NCBI RefSeq assembly: GCF_000196895.1
Contig: NC_014297.1
Span: forward strand, 62,001-126,000
Direction of reading: 5' to 3'
DNA: 64,000 nucleotides
DNA from: Halalkalicoccus jeotgali B3
Lineage (GTDB): Archaea; Halobacteriota; Halobacteria; Halobacteriales; Halalkalicoccaceae
The notes under the pieces were generated by a model. That model ran no database searches and was not told the origin of the DNA. It saw only the letters and a program-made list of their open reading frames with translations. The position numbers and the translations under genes were made by a program. This document shows, one piece after another, positions 24,738 to 33,673 of the stretch (positions are counted from its first letter, which is position 1; each line of letters starts with the position of its first letter).

Positions 24738-26096
24738 TCAGGCCTCCTGATCGATCTCGGTGGCGTCCTCGTCCTCGTCCTCGTCGTTGGTCGGGTGTTT
24801 CTGAATCCGGGCTTTCATGATTCGGGTGTTCTCGACGCTCTCGACCGTAATCTCGACCGAATCGTAGGTGATGGACTCGCCTTCCTCGACGAGGCGACCC
24901 GCCCGGTTGAAGATAAAGCCCGCGATGGTCTCGAACTCCTCACCCTCGGGGAGTTCGATCTCCAGCGCCTCGTTGACCTCGTCGATGTTGACCTCGCCGC
25001 GAACGACGACCGTGGTCTCGTCGACGTGTTCGACGGGTTCGTCCTCGCCGCCTTCGAGGATCTCGCCGACGACCTCCTCGACGAGGTCCTCCATCGTGAC
25101 CAGTCCCTCGGTGGTGCCGAACTCGTCGATGACGATCACCATCTTCAGGCGGTCCTCGCGCATCTCGGTGAGCAGTTCGTCGACGTTCTTCGATTCGGGG
25201 ACGTGCAGCGTCGGGGTGGTGAGATCCGACAGCGGGAGTTTGCCCTCGCCGTACTGCGAGTGGCGTACCAGGTCCCGGATGGTGACGATCCCGATGACGT
25301 TGTCGAGGTTGCCCTCGTAAACGGGCAGGCGCTCGTGACCGCTCTGGACGCAGGTCTCGATCGCCTCGTTGACCGACGTCTCGGTGTCGACGGCGGTCAT
25401 ATCGAGACGGGGAGTCATCACCTCCTTTGCGATGGTGTCGGTAAACCGGAAGATGCGCTGGAGCATCTCGTGTTCGTCCTCCTCGATTACCCCTTCACGC
25501 TCGCCGGTTTCGAGCATGTCCTGGATCTCGTCGCGGGTGACGTAGGGCGTCTCGATCGCCCCGCCGGTACTGCCGGTGAGGCGGTTGATCTGGCGGGTGA
25601 GGTAGTCGAAGAGGACGACCAACGGATACATCAGGTACTCCGCGATCTTCAGCGGGCGGGCGACCCGCCGGGCCCACGACTCGGTGTGTTCGACCGCGTA
25701 GGATTTGGGGCCGCTCTCGCCGAACAACAGGACTAGCGCGGTGATGCCGAACGTCGAGAGGACCGCGGCGGTCGCCCCGCCGAGATACAGGCTCAGCAGA
25801 CTCGTCGAGATTGCCGTCATGGCAATGTTGACGAGGTTGTTGCCTACGAGGATCGTCACCAGCAGGCGGTGAGGGTCCTCCTTGAGCGCCTGGACCATCT
25901 CCGCACCCGAGAGGTCCTCCTCGACCATCGCCTCGACGCGGTGTTGGGCCAGCGAGAACATCGCGATCTCCGAGGAGGAGAAGAAGGCGGACAGAGCGAC
26001 CAGCAACAGGATCGTCGCGACTCCGAGGGCCGTCACCGTTCCGGTGGTGAGTTCGACACCGAGGACGTCGGTCTGGACGAGAAGCGAGAACTCCAT
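24738..26096 (-). CDS. CNNM/CorC-type membrane protein with CBS domains
   Basis: A 452-residue hemolysin-family protein: a DUF21/CNNM membrane domain (about 1-190, four helices, with SSSEIAMFSLAQHRVEAM), two CBS domains (about 215-335, with MTPRLDMTAVDTE at the start), and a C-terminal CorC_HlyC domain (about 350-430). Related proteins take part in magnesium or cobalt efflux and homeostasis; the older name hemolysin is misleading. ATG 26096 is supported by GGAGGT five bases upstream, an unusual clear Shine-Dalgarno site here, and by GTTTAAT about 30 bp upstream. The acidic C-terminal tail (EDEDEDATEID) is typical of halophiles. Confidence 0.9.
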   Translation of the reverse strand: MEFSLLVQTDVLGVELTTGTVTALGVATILLLVALSAFFSSSEIAMFSLAQHRVEAMVEEDLSGAEMVQALKEDPHRLLVTILVGNNLVNIAMTAISTSLLSLYLGGATAAVLSTFGITALVLLFGESGPKSYAVEHTESWARRVARPLKIAEYLMYPLVVLFDYLTRQINRLTGSTGGAIETPYVTRDEIQDMLETGEREGVIEEDEHEMLQRIFRFTDTIAKEVMTPRLDMTAVDTETSVNEAIETCVQSGHERLPVYEGNLDNVIGIVTIRDLVRHSQYGEGKLPLSDLTTPTLHVPESKNVDELLTEMREDRLKMVIVIDEFGTTEGLVTMEDLVEEVVGEILEGGEDEPVEHVDETTVVVRGEVNIDEVNEALEIELPEGEEFETIAGFIFNRAGRLVEEGESITYDSVEITVESVENTRIMKARIQKHPTNDEDEDEDATEIDQEA

Positions 26097-26218
26097 TCGG
26101 TACCTCCCCTTCAAAGGCGGCGGGATTAAACGTTTCCGCCCCCACGGCCGGGGATCCCGCAGACGCAAGTGCAAGCGGGACCGAACCGTTATAACTGCCC
26201 GCCGGCCCAGAACCGGGC

Positions 26219-26797
26219 ATGGAACTGGACCGGGCGGTACGTGCAATCCGGGCGGGCGAACTCGTCGTCTACCCCACGGAAACGGTCTACGGACTGGGCG
26301 CGGACGCGCTCGATCCCGCCGCCGTCGAACGCGTCTACGAGGCGAAGGGCAGAGCGCGCTCGAAACCGCTGTCGATGGCCGTCCCCGACGTCGAGGCCGC
26401 CGCCCGCCACACGAGCCTCACCGATCACGAGCGGGCGTTCATGCGCGAATTCCTCCCTGGGCCGGTGACGGTGGTCGTCGCCGCCGGCCCCGAGGTGCCA
26501 GAGGCACTCACCGCCGGACGGGACCGGGTGGGGATCAGGATCCCGGATCAGGACCTCGCGCTTTCGTTGCTAGAGGAGGTCGCGCCGATCACCGCTACGA
26601 GCGCGAACGCCAGCGGACAGTCGAGCGCCCGGCGGGTCGCGGATCTCGATGCGGGAGTCCGGCGGGCCGCCGCCTGCGTGCTCGACGGGGGCGAGACGGG
26701 CGGCACCGAGAGCACCGTCGTCGACGTCGAGCGCGGCCGGCTCCACCGCCGGGGCGCGCTCGCAGAGGAGATCGAGGCGTGGTTAGAGGCCCAGTAG
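26219..26797 (+). CDS. L-threonylcarbamoyladenylate synthase (YrdC/Sua5)
   Basis: Makes threonylcarbamoyl-AMP for the t6A modification of ANN-decoding tRNAs. The 192-residue single-domain protein has PTETVYGLGADALDP (about 19-33), KGRARSKPLSM (about 43-53) and TATSANASGQSS (about 123-134), the YrdC signatures. It lacks the C-terminal Sua5 extension. TTATAACT near 26189-26196 fits a leaderless start at ATG 26219. The end overlaps the convergent Cas4-like gene by 15 bases. Confidence 0.93.
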   Translation: MELDRAVRAIRAGELVVYPTETVYGLGADALDPAAVERVYEAKGRARSKPLSMAVPDVEAAARHTSLTDHERAFMREFLPGPVTVVVAAGPEVPEALTAGRDRVGIRIPDQDLALSLLEEVAPITATSANASGQSSARRVADLDAGVRRAAACVLDGGETGGTESTVVDVERGRLHRRGALAEEIEAWLEAQ

Positions 26798-27433
26798 CGA
26801 GCGCAGCGACCGGGTGCGGGTTCCACAGCGATCGCGGTACTCGCAGGACCCGCATTTGGCGCTGTTCTTCAGCCGGGCGGGCGGCCCGTTCATCGACTCG
26901 ACGGCGCGGATCGCCTCGCGGTAGGCGGCCTTGCGGCGGGTGGTGAGCGAGATTTTCCGGATCACGCCGTACGCAGGGTACTCGACGAAGGCCGTCTCGA
27001 CTGGCTCCTCGCGTTCCCACGCCAACCCCTTCGCGAGCGCGACCGCCCGCACGGAGTGGGGTTCCCAGACGCCCTGCTCGGGCGGCGAGCCGGGCGAGAC
27101 GAACGATGGTGCGAGCGGGTCTTCGAGGACTTTGCTCGCGATCCCGCGACACTCCCGACCCGAGAGCAGGACCTCCCTGTGCGGGGGATCGGCGAGGTCG
27201 TCCCAACAGTCGAGGCGCTCGCGGGCCCGCCCGAGCGCCTCGCGGTACTCGGTGGGCGGGCGCTCGATCGGTCGCTCCTCAAGAATGGCGTCGCCGGCGA
27301 GCAGCGCGTCGTACTCGAAGGCCAGTTCGCGCCGGGCGGCGACCGACGGCGGGATCTCCCGGTCGTCGTCGCGCCGATAGTAGAGCTGGCGGGGACAGTA
27401 GGCAGCAGTCGAGAGGTCGCTTACGGCGTACAC
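26783..27433 (-). CDS. Orphan Cas4/Dna2-like Fe-S protein
   Basis: A 216-residue protein with the Cas4-type cysteine frame: Cys13 (TAAYCPRQLYY) and a C-terminal trio at 194, 197 and 203 (CGSCEYRDRCG), expected to hold a 4Fe-4S cluster. The RecB nuclease motifs of active Cas4 (a G-x-x-D followed by E-x-K) are not apparent; the central part reads VEYPAYGVIRKISLTTRR. No cas genes or repeats are in the window. GTG 27433 is chosen because TTTTTATC lies about 28 bp upstream. Probably a DNA-repair-related or non-catalytic homolog. Confidence 0.8.
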   Translation of the reverse strand: MYAVSDLSTAAYCPRQLYYRRDDDREIPPSVAARRELAFEYDALLAGDAILEERPIERPPTEYREALGRARERLDCWDDLADPPHREVLLSGRECRGIASKVLEDPLAPSFVSPGSPPEQGVWEPHSVRAVALAKGLAWEREEPVETAFVEYPAYGVIRKISLTTRRKAAYREAIRAVESMNGPPARLKNSAKCGSCEYRDRCGTRTRSLRSLLGL

Positions 27434-27471
27434 GGGGCTGTTGGCCGCCTCACCCGATAAAAACCCTCACC

Positions 27472-28065
27472 TCACATCGAGAGGTCGTTTTCCATCCCCT
27501 CGGTCGCCTCCTCGAGACCGTCCTCGCGGGCGTCGCGGGCGAGTTGCGTGGAGAGGTCCCCGTCGGTGACGATCTCCTCGAACTCGTCGCGAAACCGGTC
27601 GTTTGCGGTCCGGGCCTCGTCCTGGGTCTCGATCACGCAGATCGCCCGGTCGAGGGTCGCCTCGTCGGCGTCGAGTTCCTCGGCCGGCTCGGCGTCGGTC
27701 TCCTTGGTTCGCAGTCGGCGCAGCTCGCGCAGCTCGAAGGGAAAGTCCGTATCGCTCTCGCGAAGCAGATGCAGATCCATCCGCGCACGGACGACCGACG
27801 CCTCGTCGACGTCGAGTTCCTCGGCGAGCTCCGCGTCGGAGTCCTCCTCGAAGAACCCCCGCACGAGCCGTCGGTACGAGCCGTGATCCCAGTCGGTTTC
27901 GAACGCGTAACGCTCCTCCATCCGTCCGATGACGTCGTCGAGACGTTCGTCTTCGGGCTGCTCGTCGGTCAGGGAGCCGGGGGTCTCCTCTTGGGTTTCG
28001 GTGACGGTGCCGTCCTCGGAGACGTCGAGGAAGAGATCCCGCAGTTCCTCCGTTTTCTCGTCCAT
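27472..28065 (-). CDS. Conditioned-medium-induced protein 4-like (haloarchaeal conserved protein)
   Basis: A 197-residue, very acidic, helical protein (MDEKTEELRDLFLDVSEDGT). Its start strongly resembles the haloarchaeal group annotated as conditioned-medium-induced protein 4. Two similar segments, ELAEELDVDEASVVRARMDL and AEELDADEATLDRAI, look like a repeated helix-turn-helix-like unit. Function unknown; induction by cell-density signals is only family annotation recalled from memory. The start ATG 28065 lies about 30 bp from a TATA element shared with the divergent bioY. Confidence 0.75.
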   Translation of the reverse strand: MDEKTEELRDLFLDVSEDGTVTETQEETPGSLTDEQPEDERLDDVIGRMEERYAFETDWDHGSYRRLVRGFFEEDSDAELAEELDVDEASVVRARMDLHLLRESDTDFPFELRELRRLRTKETDAEPAEELDADEATLDRAICVIETQDEARTANDRFRDEFEEIVTDGDLSTQLARDAREDGLEEATEGMENDLSM

Positions 28066-28092
28066 CGTGAACCCCCTCTCATACGTGTATCG

Positions 28093-28098
28093 TATAAA
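28093..28098. promoter_or_regulatory. Shared bidirectional TATA element
   Basis: TATAAA on the plus strand reads TTTATA on the minus strand. It is centred 30 bp from ATG 28065 of the minus-strand gene, giving a leaderless start, and about 45 bp from ATG 28140 of bioY, giving a leader of about 20 nt. One short element may therefore serve both divergent genes. Confidence 0.5.
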
Positions 28099-28139
28099 GC
28101 TTGTCGGCGGCGTTCGCAGGTTCGTCAACCGAAGATTCA

Positions 28140-28754
28140 ATGCAGTTGACGGAGAGACCCGGATGTGATTCGATCGTGAGCACGGAAACGGAGTCGGTCG
28201 ATCTCGTCGACGATACGACGGTGAAGAACATCGCCCGAGCGGCACTCTTTGCCGCGCTGGCCGGGGCCTTCGCCTACGTCTCGTTCCCCTACCCGCTGTC
28301 GCCCGCGCCGGTGACCCTGCAGGTACTGGGGGTCTTTCTCGCCGGGGTCTTTCTGGGTCCGGTCTGGGGCGGGGCGGCGATGGTCCTGTATCTCGTCGCG
28401 GGCGCGGTCGGCGCGCCCGTCTTCGCGGGTGGGGAGGCCGGACTCGGGTCGCTGGTCGGGCCGAACGCGGGCTACCTCTGGTCGTACCCGCCCGCGGCGG
28501 CCGCGGTCGGCGCGCTCGCGCACGGGCGGGCCGTAGAATCCCCGGCGTCGGTCGGCACCCCGCGGCTGGTCGGGGCGATGGCCCTCGGGGTGTGCGTGAT
28601 CTACGCGATGGGGGTCGCGGGGTTGATGGCGGTACTTGGCCTCTCGTTGCCGAACGCGCTCCTGACGGGTGCGGTCGTCTTCCTGCCCGCCGAGGCGCTG
28701 AAGATGGCCGCGGCCGTCGGGATCGTCCGTAGCGACCGGTTGCGCGCCGCATGA
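28140..28754 (+). CDS. bioY: Biotin ECF transporter S component
   Basis: Substrate-binding membrane subunit of an energy-coupling-factor biotin importer. About 204 residues with six hydrophobic segments; APVTLQVLGVFLAGVFLGPVWGG (in part, about 51-70) and GPNAGYLWSYPPAAAAVG are typical of BioY. ATG 28140 is adopted, though GTG 28176 (VSTETESVDLV) would also give a full membrane domain. It overlaps the ATPase gene by four bases, and the EcfT gene follows, so bioY, ATPase and T component form one operon. Biotin synthesis genes are not nearby. Confidence 0.93.
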   Translation: MQLTERPGCDSIVSTETESVDLVDDTTVKNIARAALFAALAGAFAYVSFPYPLSPAPVTLQVLGVFLAGVFLGPVWGGAAMVLYLVAGAVGAPVFAGGEAGLGSLVGPNAGYLWSYPPAAAAVGALAHGRAVESPASVGTPRLVGAMALGVCVIYAMGVAGLMAVLGLSLPNALLTGAVVFLPAEALKMAAAVGIVRSDRLRAA

Positions 28755-29446
28755 TCGAGACGCGCGATCTGACACACGAGTACGACGGCACGCGGGCGCT
28801 CGATCGCGTCTCGCTTTCGGTCGCCGACGGCGAGTTCCTCGTACTCGCGGGGCCCAACGGGTCGGGAAAGAGTACGTTAGTACGTCACTGGAACGGACTC
28901 ATCGAGCCCGACAGGGGCGAGGTGCTGGTCGATGGGCGGCGGGTGGACGAGGACCTCGTGGCCGCCCGGACGAAGGTAGGGATGGTGTTCCAGAACCCCC
29001 GAGACGGGTTCGTCGCCGCGACCGTCGGTGCGGACGTCGCCTTCGGCCCGGAGAACCTCGGGCTCGCTCGAAGCGAGATCGAACGCCGGGTCGACGAGGC
29101 CCTGGAGGCGGTCGGCCTCGGCGGACGGGGCGACGACCGGATCGAGACGCTCTCGGGGGGCGAACAGGAGCGACTCGCCATCGCGGGCGCGCTGGCGATG
29201 GCACCCGCCCATCTAGTGCTCGACGAGCCGTTTACGGGACTCGACGAACCCGCGAGACGAGCGGTCCTCGGTCGACTCGAAGCGCTCTCCGTGGCGGGGA
29301 CGAGCGTGATCGTCGTCACTCACGACCTGCGGGACGTTCGCGACCTCGCCGACAGGTTGGTCGTCCTCTCGGCGGGTCGGGTGGTTCGGGACGGACCCCC
29401 GGAGTCGGTGGACCTCGCGGGGCTTGGCGTCCGGTCCCCATGCTGA
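28751..29446 (+). CDS. bioM: ECF transporter ATPase subunit (BioM-like)
   Basis: ATP-binding subunit energising the biotin importer from the cytoplasmic side. The 231-residue protein has Walker A GPNGSGKST (about 37-45), the Q-loop in MVFQNPRDG, ABC signature LSGGEQERLAIA (about 135-146), and Walker B HLVLDEPFTGLD (about 154-165), followed by the H-loop VTHD. All motifs are intact. The end overlaps the T-component start by seven bases, so stoichiometric expression is likely. A single ATPase serves this importer locally. Confidence 0.92.
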   Translation: MIETRDLTHEYDGTRALDRVSLSVADGEFLVLAGPNGSGKSTLVRHWNGLIEPDRGEVLVDGRRVDEDLVAARTKVGMVFQNPRDGFVAATVGADVAFGPENLGLARSEIERRVDEALEAVGLGGRGDDRIETLSGGEQERLAIAGALAMAPAHLVLDEPFTGLDEPARRAVLGRLEALSVAGTSVIVVTHDLRDVRDLADRLVVLSAGRVVRDGPPESVDLAGLGVRSPC

Positions 29447-30138
29447 GTTACTCTCCAGGGAACTCGCTCGCCCACCGGCTGGATCCGCGGACGAAACTCG
29501 CCGTCCAGATCGCCTTTGTCGCCGCGGCGTTCGCCCACACCACGCCCGCCGGGCTGACGGTCCTGAGCCTCCTCGCGCTCTGCGTTCTCGCGAGCGCACG
29601 CCTCTCGCCGTTCTCGGCGATCTACGCCTATCGCTTCGCCCTCCCCGTGTTGCTCGTCGGTCCGTTGATCGAGGGCGTGGGGCTCTCAGGGTTCGCTTTC
29701 GAGAGAGCGTTCGAGACGAGCCTCGCGAGCTATCGCGTGTTGCTGGTCCTGCTAGTTTCGGCGGCGTACGTCCGCTCGACTCCGGTGAGGGAATCGCGGG
29801 CGGCGATCCAGTGGGCCGTTCCCGGCCGGGCGGGCGCCTTCCTGGGGATGGGGACGGCGTTCGTCTTCCGCCTGTTGCCTCTGCTTGTCGTGGACCTGAA
29901 ACGGACCCGCGAGGCGATGGCCGCCCGACTTTCGAGCGAGCGACCCGTCCACGAACGCATGGCGCTGCTCGCGGTCACAGGTGTAAACCGGGCGCTCGCG
30001 CGGGCGGATGGCTTCTCGCTGGCGCTTCGAGCGCGGTGTTTCGCGTGGAACCCGACTCTCCCGCGACTCGCGTTCTCACGCGCGGATTTGCCCGCGCTCG
30101 CGCTTGCGTGCGGACTCGCGTTCGCGGCGCTCTACTAA
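29440..30138 (+). CDS. bioN: ECF transporter T component (BioN-like)
   Basis: Transmembrane coupling subunit of the biotin importer. The 232-residue protein has an N-terminal HRLDPRTKLAVQIAF (about 12-26), several hydrophobic helices, and a cytoplasmic coupling region (about 150-185, MAARLSSERPVHERMALLA) in which Ala-Arg-type motifs contact the ATPases. The gene is co-directional and overlapping with bioM. As T components are often shared among S components, it could also serve other vitamins. Confidence 0.9.
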   Translation: MLSYSPGNSLAHRLDPRTKLAVQIAFVAAAFAHTTPAGLTVLSLLALCVLASARLSPFSAIYAYRFALPVLLVGPLIEGVGLSGFAFERAFETSLASYRVLLVLLVSAAYVRSTPVRESRAAIQWAVPGRAGAFLGMGTAFVFRLLPLLVVDLKRTREAMAARLSSERPVHERMALLAVTGVNRALARADGFSLALRARCFAWNPTLPRLAFSRADLPALALACGLAFAALY

Positions 30139-30141
30139 CTG

Positions 30142-30351
30142 CTAACTGCTCCCGACGAGGAGAATCGCTCCGTCGGTGACCTCGGCGATGTCGTCGGCGT
30201 GAATCTGCTGTTGGCGCTCCTTTTTCATCTCCGTCCCGGTGAAGTTCACGTAAAACTGCTCACCCTCGATGGCGGTCACGGTGCCGACCTGCCGACCGTC
30301 GTTGGCCTCGACCTCCTTTCCGATCAGATCGTCGGTGAGTTCGGTAGTCAT
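30142..30351 (-). CDS. PRC-barrel-like small protein
   Basis: A 69-residue protein (MTTELTDDLIGKEVEANDGR) with the beta-barrel pattern of PRC-type domains: IGKEVEANDGRQVGTVTAIEG, then a strand FYVNF and a final DGAILLVGSS. The central KKERQQQIHADDI forms a basic loop. Function unknown; PRC-barrels often mediate RNA or protein contacts. It is convergent to bioN, with three bases between the stop codons. Confidence 0.75.
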   Translation of the reverse strand: MTTELTDDLIGKEVEANDGRQVGTVTAIEGEQFYVNFTGTEMKKERQQQIHADDIAEVTDGAILLVGSS

Positions 30352-30406
30352 GACCGTTTGGAGGTCGGGTGCCCGGCCCGTTAGTACCGCTGCGTGCGAT
30401 GGCCGG

Positions 30407-33400
30407 TCACTTGCCGACGGGTTCGCCGGTCGAATCCGGCGTGCCGAGGGGCTCGCGATCCGGGTCCGAGCCCATCGACCGCACCCGAACGCTGGCCATC
30501 TTGTAGTCGGGAATCCGACTGACGGAATCGAGTTCCTCTTGGGTCAGGTTGTTGACCGCCCCCGTGGCGAAGTGCATCGGGATGAACACCTTGCCCGGAG
30601 CGGTGCGATCGGTGACCGTCGCCTTCACGACGATCGAGCCGCGTTCGGACTCGACTTCGACGTACTCGCCGTCGGCGACGCCGATCTGACCAGCGGTCTC
30701 GGGGTGGATCTCGGCGAAGCTCTCGCCGACGTGACCCATCAGGCCCTCGTCGCGCCGGGTGAGCTGGCCGGTATGCCAGTGATAGAGCACCCGCCCGGAG
30801 GTCAGCGCGATGGGGAACTCCTCGCCGGGCATCTCGGTCGGATCGCCGAGATCAGCGGGGACGAACCGGGCCTTGCCGTCCTCGAAGTTGAACTCCTCGG
30901 TGTAGAGGTTCGCCGTCCCGGGGTGATCCTCGTCGGGGCAGGGCCACTGGAGGCCCTCCCCGCGCTCTTCGAGGCGTTCGTGGGTGATCCCGCCGTAGAT
31001 CGGCACCAGCTCGTTGATCTCGTCCATGATCTGAGTCGGGTTCTCGTATCCCCACTCGAAACCGAGGCGCTCTGCGAGTTTCTGGACGATCTCCCAGTCG
31101 GCGTGGGCCTTCCCCGGCGGGTCGGCCACCGGCCGGACCATCTGGACCCGGCGCTCGGTGTTGGTGACGGTGCCGTACTTCTCGGTGATCGCCGCCGCCG
31201 GCAACACGACGTCTGCGTACTCGGCGGTCTCGGTCATGAAGATGTCCTGGACCGCGAGGAAGTCGAGCTTTTCGAGGCTCTCGTGGGCGTTCGTGAGGTC
31301 GGGCTCGGAAATCGCGGGGTTCTCCCCGACGACGTACATCCCCCGCAGGTTACCTTCGTCGACCTCGTCGAACATCTCGGTGATGCGCAGGCCGGGCTCG
31401 TCGGGCGGCCGGACGTCCCACGCGTCTTCGAACTTCTCGAGGACGTCCTCGTCCGAGAGCTCCTGGTAGCCCGGCAGGGTGTCCGGGATCGGCCCCATGT
31501 CGCCGCCTCCGCCTTGGACGTTGTTCTGGCCGCGAAACGGCGAGAGGCCGGCGTTTTCCTTGCCCAGGTGCCCCGTCACCAGCGCGAGATCGGCGAGCGC
31601 CAGCACCGTCTGCGTTCCGTACGTGTGCTGGGAGATGCCCATCGCCCAACCGAACACGCAGGTGTCTGCCTCGGCGATCGTCTCGGCGGCGTTCTTCAAC
31701 TCCTCCGGCGAGACGTTGGTCAGCTCCTCGACCTTCTCAGGGGTGAACTCCCCGACCTTCTCCTTTACCTCCTCGAAGTTCCGGGTGCGCTCCTCGATGA
31801 ACTCGTCGTCCTGGAGGTCGTTCTCGACGATGTGGCGGATCATCCCGTTGATCCACGCGATGTCGTGGCCGCCCTCGGTGCGGGTGTACTGGTCTGCGTG
31901 TTCGGCCAGGTCGATCTTCCGGGGGTCGAAGACGAACAGGTCCGCGCCGTCCCGGACGTTCTGTTTGATGCGGGTCGCGAGCACGGGGTGGCTCTCGGTG
32001 GTGTTCGCGCCCGTGATCAGGTAGCAGTCGGTGTTGCCGATGTCCTCGATCCGGTTGGTCATCGCGCCGTAGCCCACGGTCTGTTTCAGCGCCGCGACCG
32101 TCGAGGAGTGACACAGCCGCGTGCAGTTGTCGATGTTCTTCGTTCCCAGCACTTGGCGGGCGAACTTCTGGACCGCGAAGTTCTCCTCGTTGGTCGTCTT
32201 CGAGGAGGAAAGCACCGAGACCGTGTCGGGGCCGTGCTCGTCTTGGATCTCCGAGAGTCCCTCCGCGACCCGGTCGAGCGCCTCGCCCCAGGTGGCCTCG
32301 CGGAATTCGCCGTTTTCCTTGACGAGGGGCTGATCGAGGCGCTCGTCGCTGTTGACGTAGTCGTAGCCGAACTTCCCCTTCACGCAGGTCGAAAAGTCGT
32401 TGGCGGGCGTCGCCTCGGGGTCGGCGGGCCGGGCCGCGAGCACCTCGTCGTCCTTGCCGTAGAGATCGAACCGACAGCCCACCGCACAGTACCCGCAGGT
32501 CGTTTCGGCTTTATCCATCTGCGAGAGGCGCGCATCGCCGACGGCCTTCCCGATGTCGAACAGTGCGCCCTCGGGCATGCTGTTCGCGGCGGTGAACTCC
32601 GCGGCGTGCTCGGCGTCGGCCATCGCCTCGTCGACGACGGTGCGGGCGCGCTTTCCAGCGGCCTCGCGGGCGGCCGTCGCCTCGTGTTTCGCGTGGGCCA
32701 TAAAGCGCGCGACGCCGGATTTGCCCGCGAGATCGTCGTTCAGGTCCCGTCCCCGAAGGTCGCGGTTGGGCGATTCGGCCGTCTCGATGGTGTCGGCGGG
32801 CGTGCGTTCGATGACCGTACCGATGGAGTTCTTCTGGTCGAATCCCGGGAACGGCAGGGTCGTCGCGTCGACCAACCCCTTCTCGGTGAGCGAGCCGGTC
32901 GGACAGACCGTCGCACAGTGGCCACACGAGACGCACGTCGAGTCGTCCATCGTCTCGGCCCCGCTCTGGAAGCCGATCCGGGTGTCCGGGCCCGACCCCT
33001 CGACCCGGAGGACGCCCTCGACCTGCACGTCGTTGCAGGCCTCGACACACCGGTTACAGAGGATGCACTTGTTCCGGTCGATCTGGATAAAGGAGGAAGT
33101 ATCGTCGATTGGCTCGTAGGCGTCGCGGTCGTCGAAGACGCCGTAGCGGGGGTGTTCGACGCCGTTCTCGATCGAGGCGTCCTGCAGTTCACACCGGCCG
33201 TTCTGCGAGCAGGTCGTACACCGGAGGTTGTGGTTCGAAAGCAGGAGGTCGAGGTTCACGTCGCGGGCCTCGCTCGCGTCACCGGTGTCGGTGTCGACGG
33301 TCATGCCGTCCTCGACGGGGTGGCTACAGGCGGGAACGAGCCCCTCCTCGTCCGTTTCGACCACACAGGTGCGACACTCGCTTCGCGGGCCGACCTCGAA

Positions 33401-33673
33401 ACGGCCGTGGTCGCCCGCGTCGCCCTCGTCGCCCCGGTCGTAGTAACAGACCGCCGGAACCGTACCGTCCGTGTCGACGGCCTCGACGGCGTCGAGTAGG
33501 GTCGCGCCCTCCTGGACGGCGACGGACTGGCCGTCGACCGTGAGGTGGGCCATCCCCTCCCCGTAGTCGAGGTTCGGGTCGTTTGCCGTCCCGGTCCGGA
33601 AGTCCTCGGTCAGGGGCGTATTCGACTGTGGATCCTCGATGTCAGGAACGCGCGGTGTGGGATGGGTACTCAT
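30407..33673 (-). CDS. fdhF: Formate dehydrogenase alpha subunit-like (Mo/W-bisPGD oxidoreductase)
   Basis: Predicted cytoplasmic formate dehydrogenase catalytic subunit of 1,088 residues. It has an N-terminal 2Fe-2S ferredoxin domain (Cys 76, 100, 103, 116), a His/Cys NuoG-type segment and two 4Fe-4S centres (NKCILCNRCVEAC near 190; STCVSCGHCATVC near 240). The molybdopterin domain begins with another cluster (TTCGYCAVGC near 390). The active site uses cysteine, CTRLCHSSTV near 515-524, not selenocysteine. A C-terminal molybdopterin dinucleotide-binding domain (GRVLYHWHTGQLTRRD) is present. No Tat signal. The start overlaps the NuoF-like gene by ATGA. An fdhD homolog is not in the window. 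Confidence 0.9.
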   Translation of the reverse strand: MSTHPTPRVPDIEDPQSNTPLTEDFRTGTANDPNLDYGEGMAHLTVDGQSVAVQEGATLLDAVEAVDTDGTVPAVCYYDRGDEGDAGDHGRFEVGPRSECRTCVVETDEEGLVPACSHPVEDGMTVDTDTGDASEARDVNLDLLLSNHNLRCTTCSQNGRCELQDASIENGVEHPRYGVFDDRDAYEPIDDTSSFIQIDRNKCILCNRCVEACNDVQVEGVLRVEGSGPDTRIGFQSGAETMDDSTCVSCGHCATVCPTGSLTEKGLVDATTLPFPGFDQKNSIGTVIERTPADTIETAESPNRDLRGRDLNDDLAGKSGVARFMAHAKHEATAAREAAGKRARTVVDEAMADAEHAAEFTAANSMPEGALFDIGKAVGDARLSQMDKAETTCGYCAVGCRFDLYGKDDEVLAARPADPEATPANDFSTCVKGKFGYDYVNSDERLDQPLVKENGEFREATWGEALDRVAEGLSEIQDEHGPDTVSVLSSSKTTNEENFAVQKFARQVLGTKNIDNCTRLCHSSTVAALKQTVGYGAMTNRIEDIGNTDCYLITGANTTESHPVLATRIKQNVRDGADLFVFDPRKIDLAEHADQYTRTEGGHDIAWINGMIRHIVENDLQDDEFIEERTRNFEEVKEKVGEFTPEKVEELTNVSPEELKNAAETIAEADTCVFGWAMGISQHTYGTQTVLALADLALVTGHLGKENAGLSPFRGQNNVQGGGGDMGPIPDTLPGYQELSDEDVLEKFEDAWDVRPPDEPGLRITEMFDEVDEGNLRGMYVVGENPAISEPDLTNAHESLEKLDFLAVQDIFMTETAEYADVVLPAAAITEKYGTVTNTERRVQMVRPVADPPGKAHADWEIVQKLAERLGFEWGYENPTQIMDEINELVPIYGGITHERLEERGEGLQWPCPDEDHPGTANLYTEEFNFEDGKARFVPADLGDPTEMPGEEFPIALTSGRVLYHWHTGQLTRRDEGLMGHVGESFAEIHPETAGQIGVADGEYVEVESERGSIVVKATVTDRTAPGKVFIPMHFATGAVNNLTQEELDSVSRIPDYKMASVRVRSMGSDPDREPLGTPDSTGEPVGK

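Noticed and set aside
26783-27433. Evidence of a CRISPR-Cas locus from the Cas4-like gene
   Set aside because: No repeat array and no other cas gene is present in the window, and catalytic motifs are not visible.
30269-33499. A very long plus-strand open frame opposite the formate dehydrogenase gene
   Set aside because: It is the antisense shadow of a clear Mo/W oxidoreductase. In GC-rich DNA such frames arise from codon bias, and its translation shows no domain.
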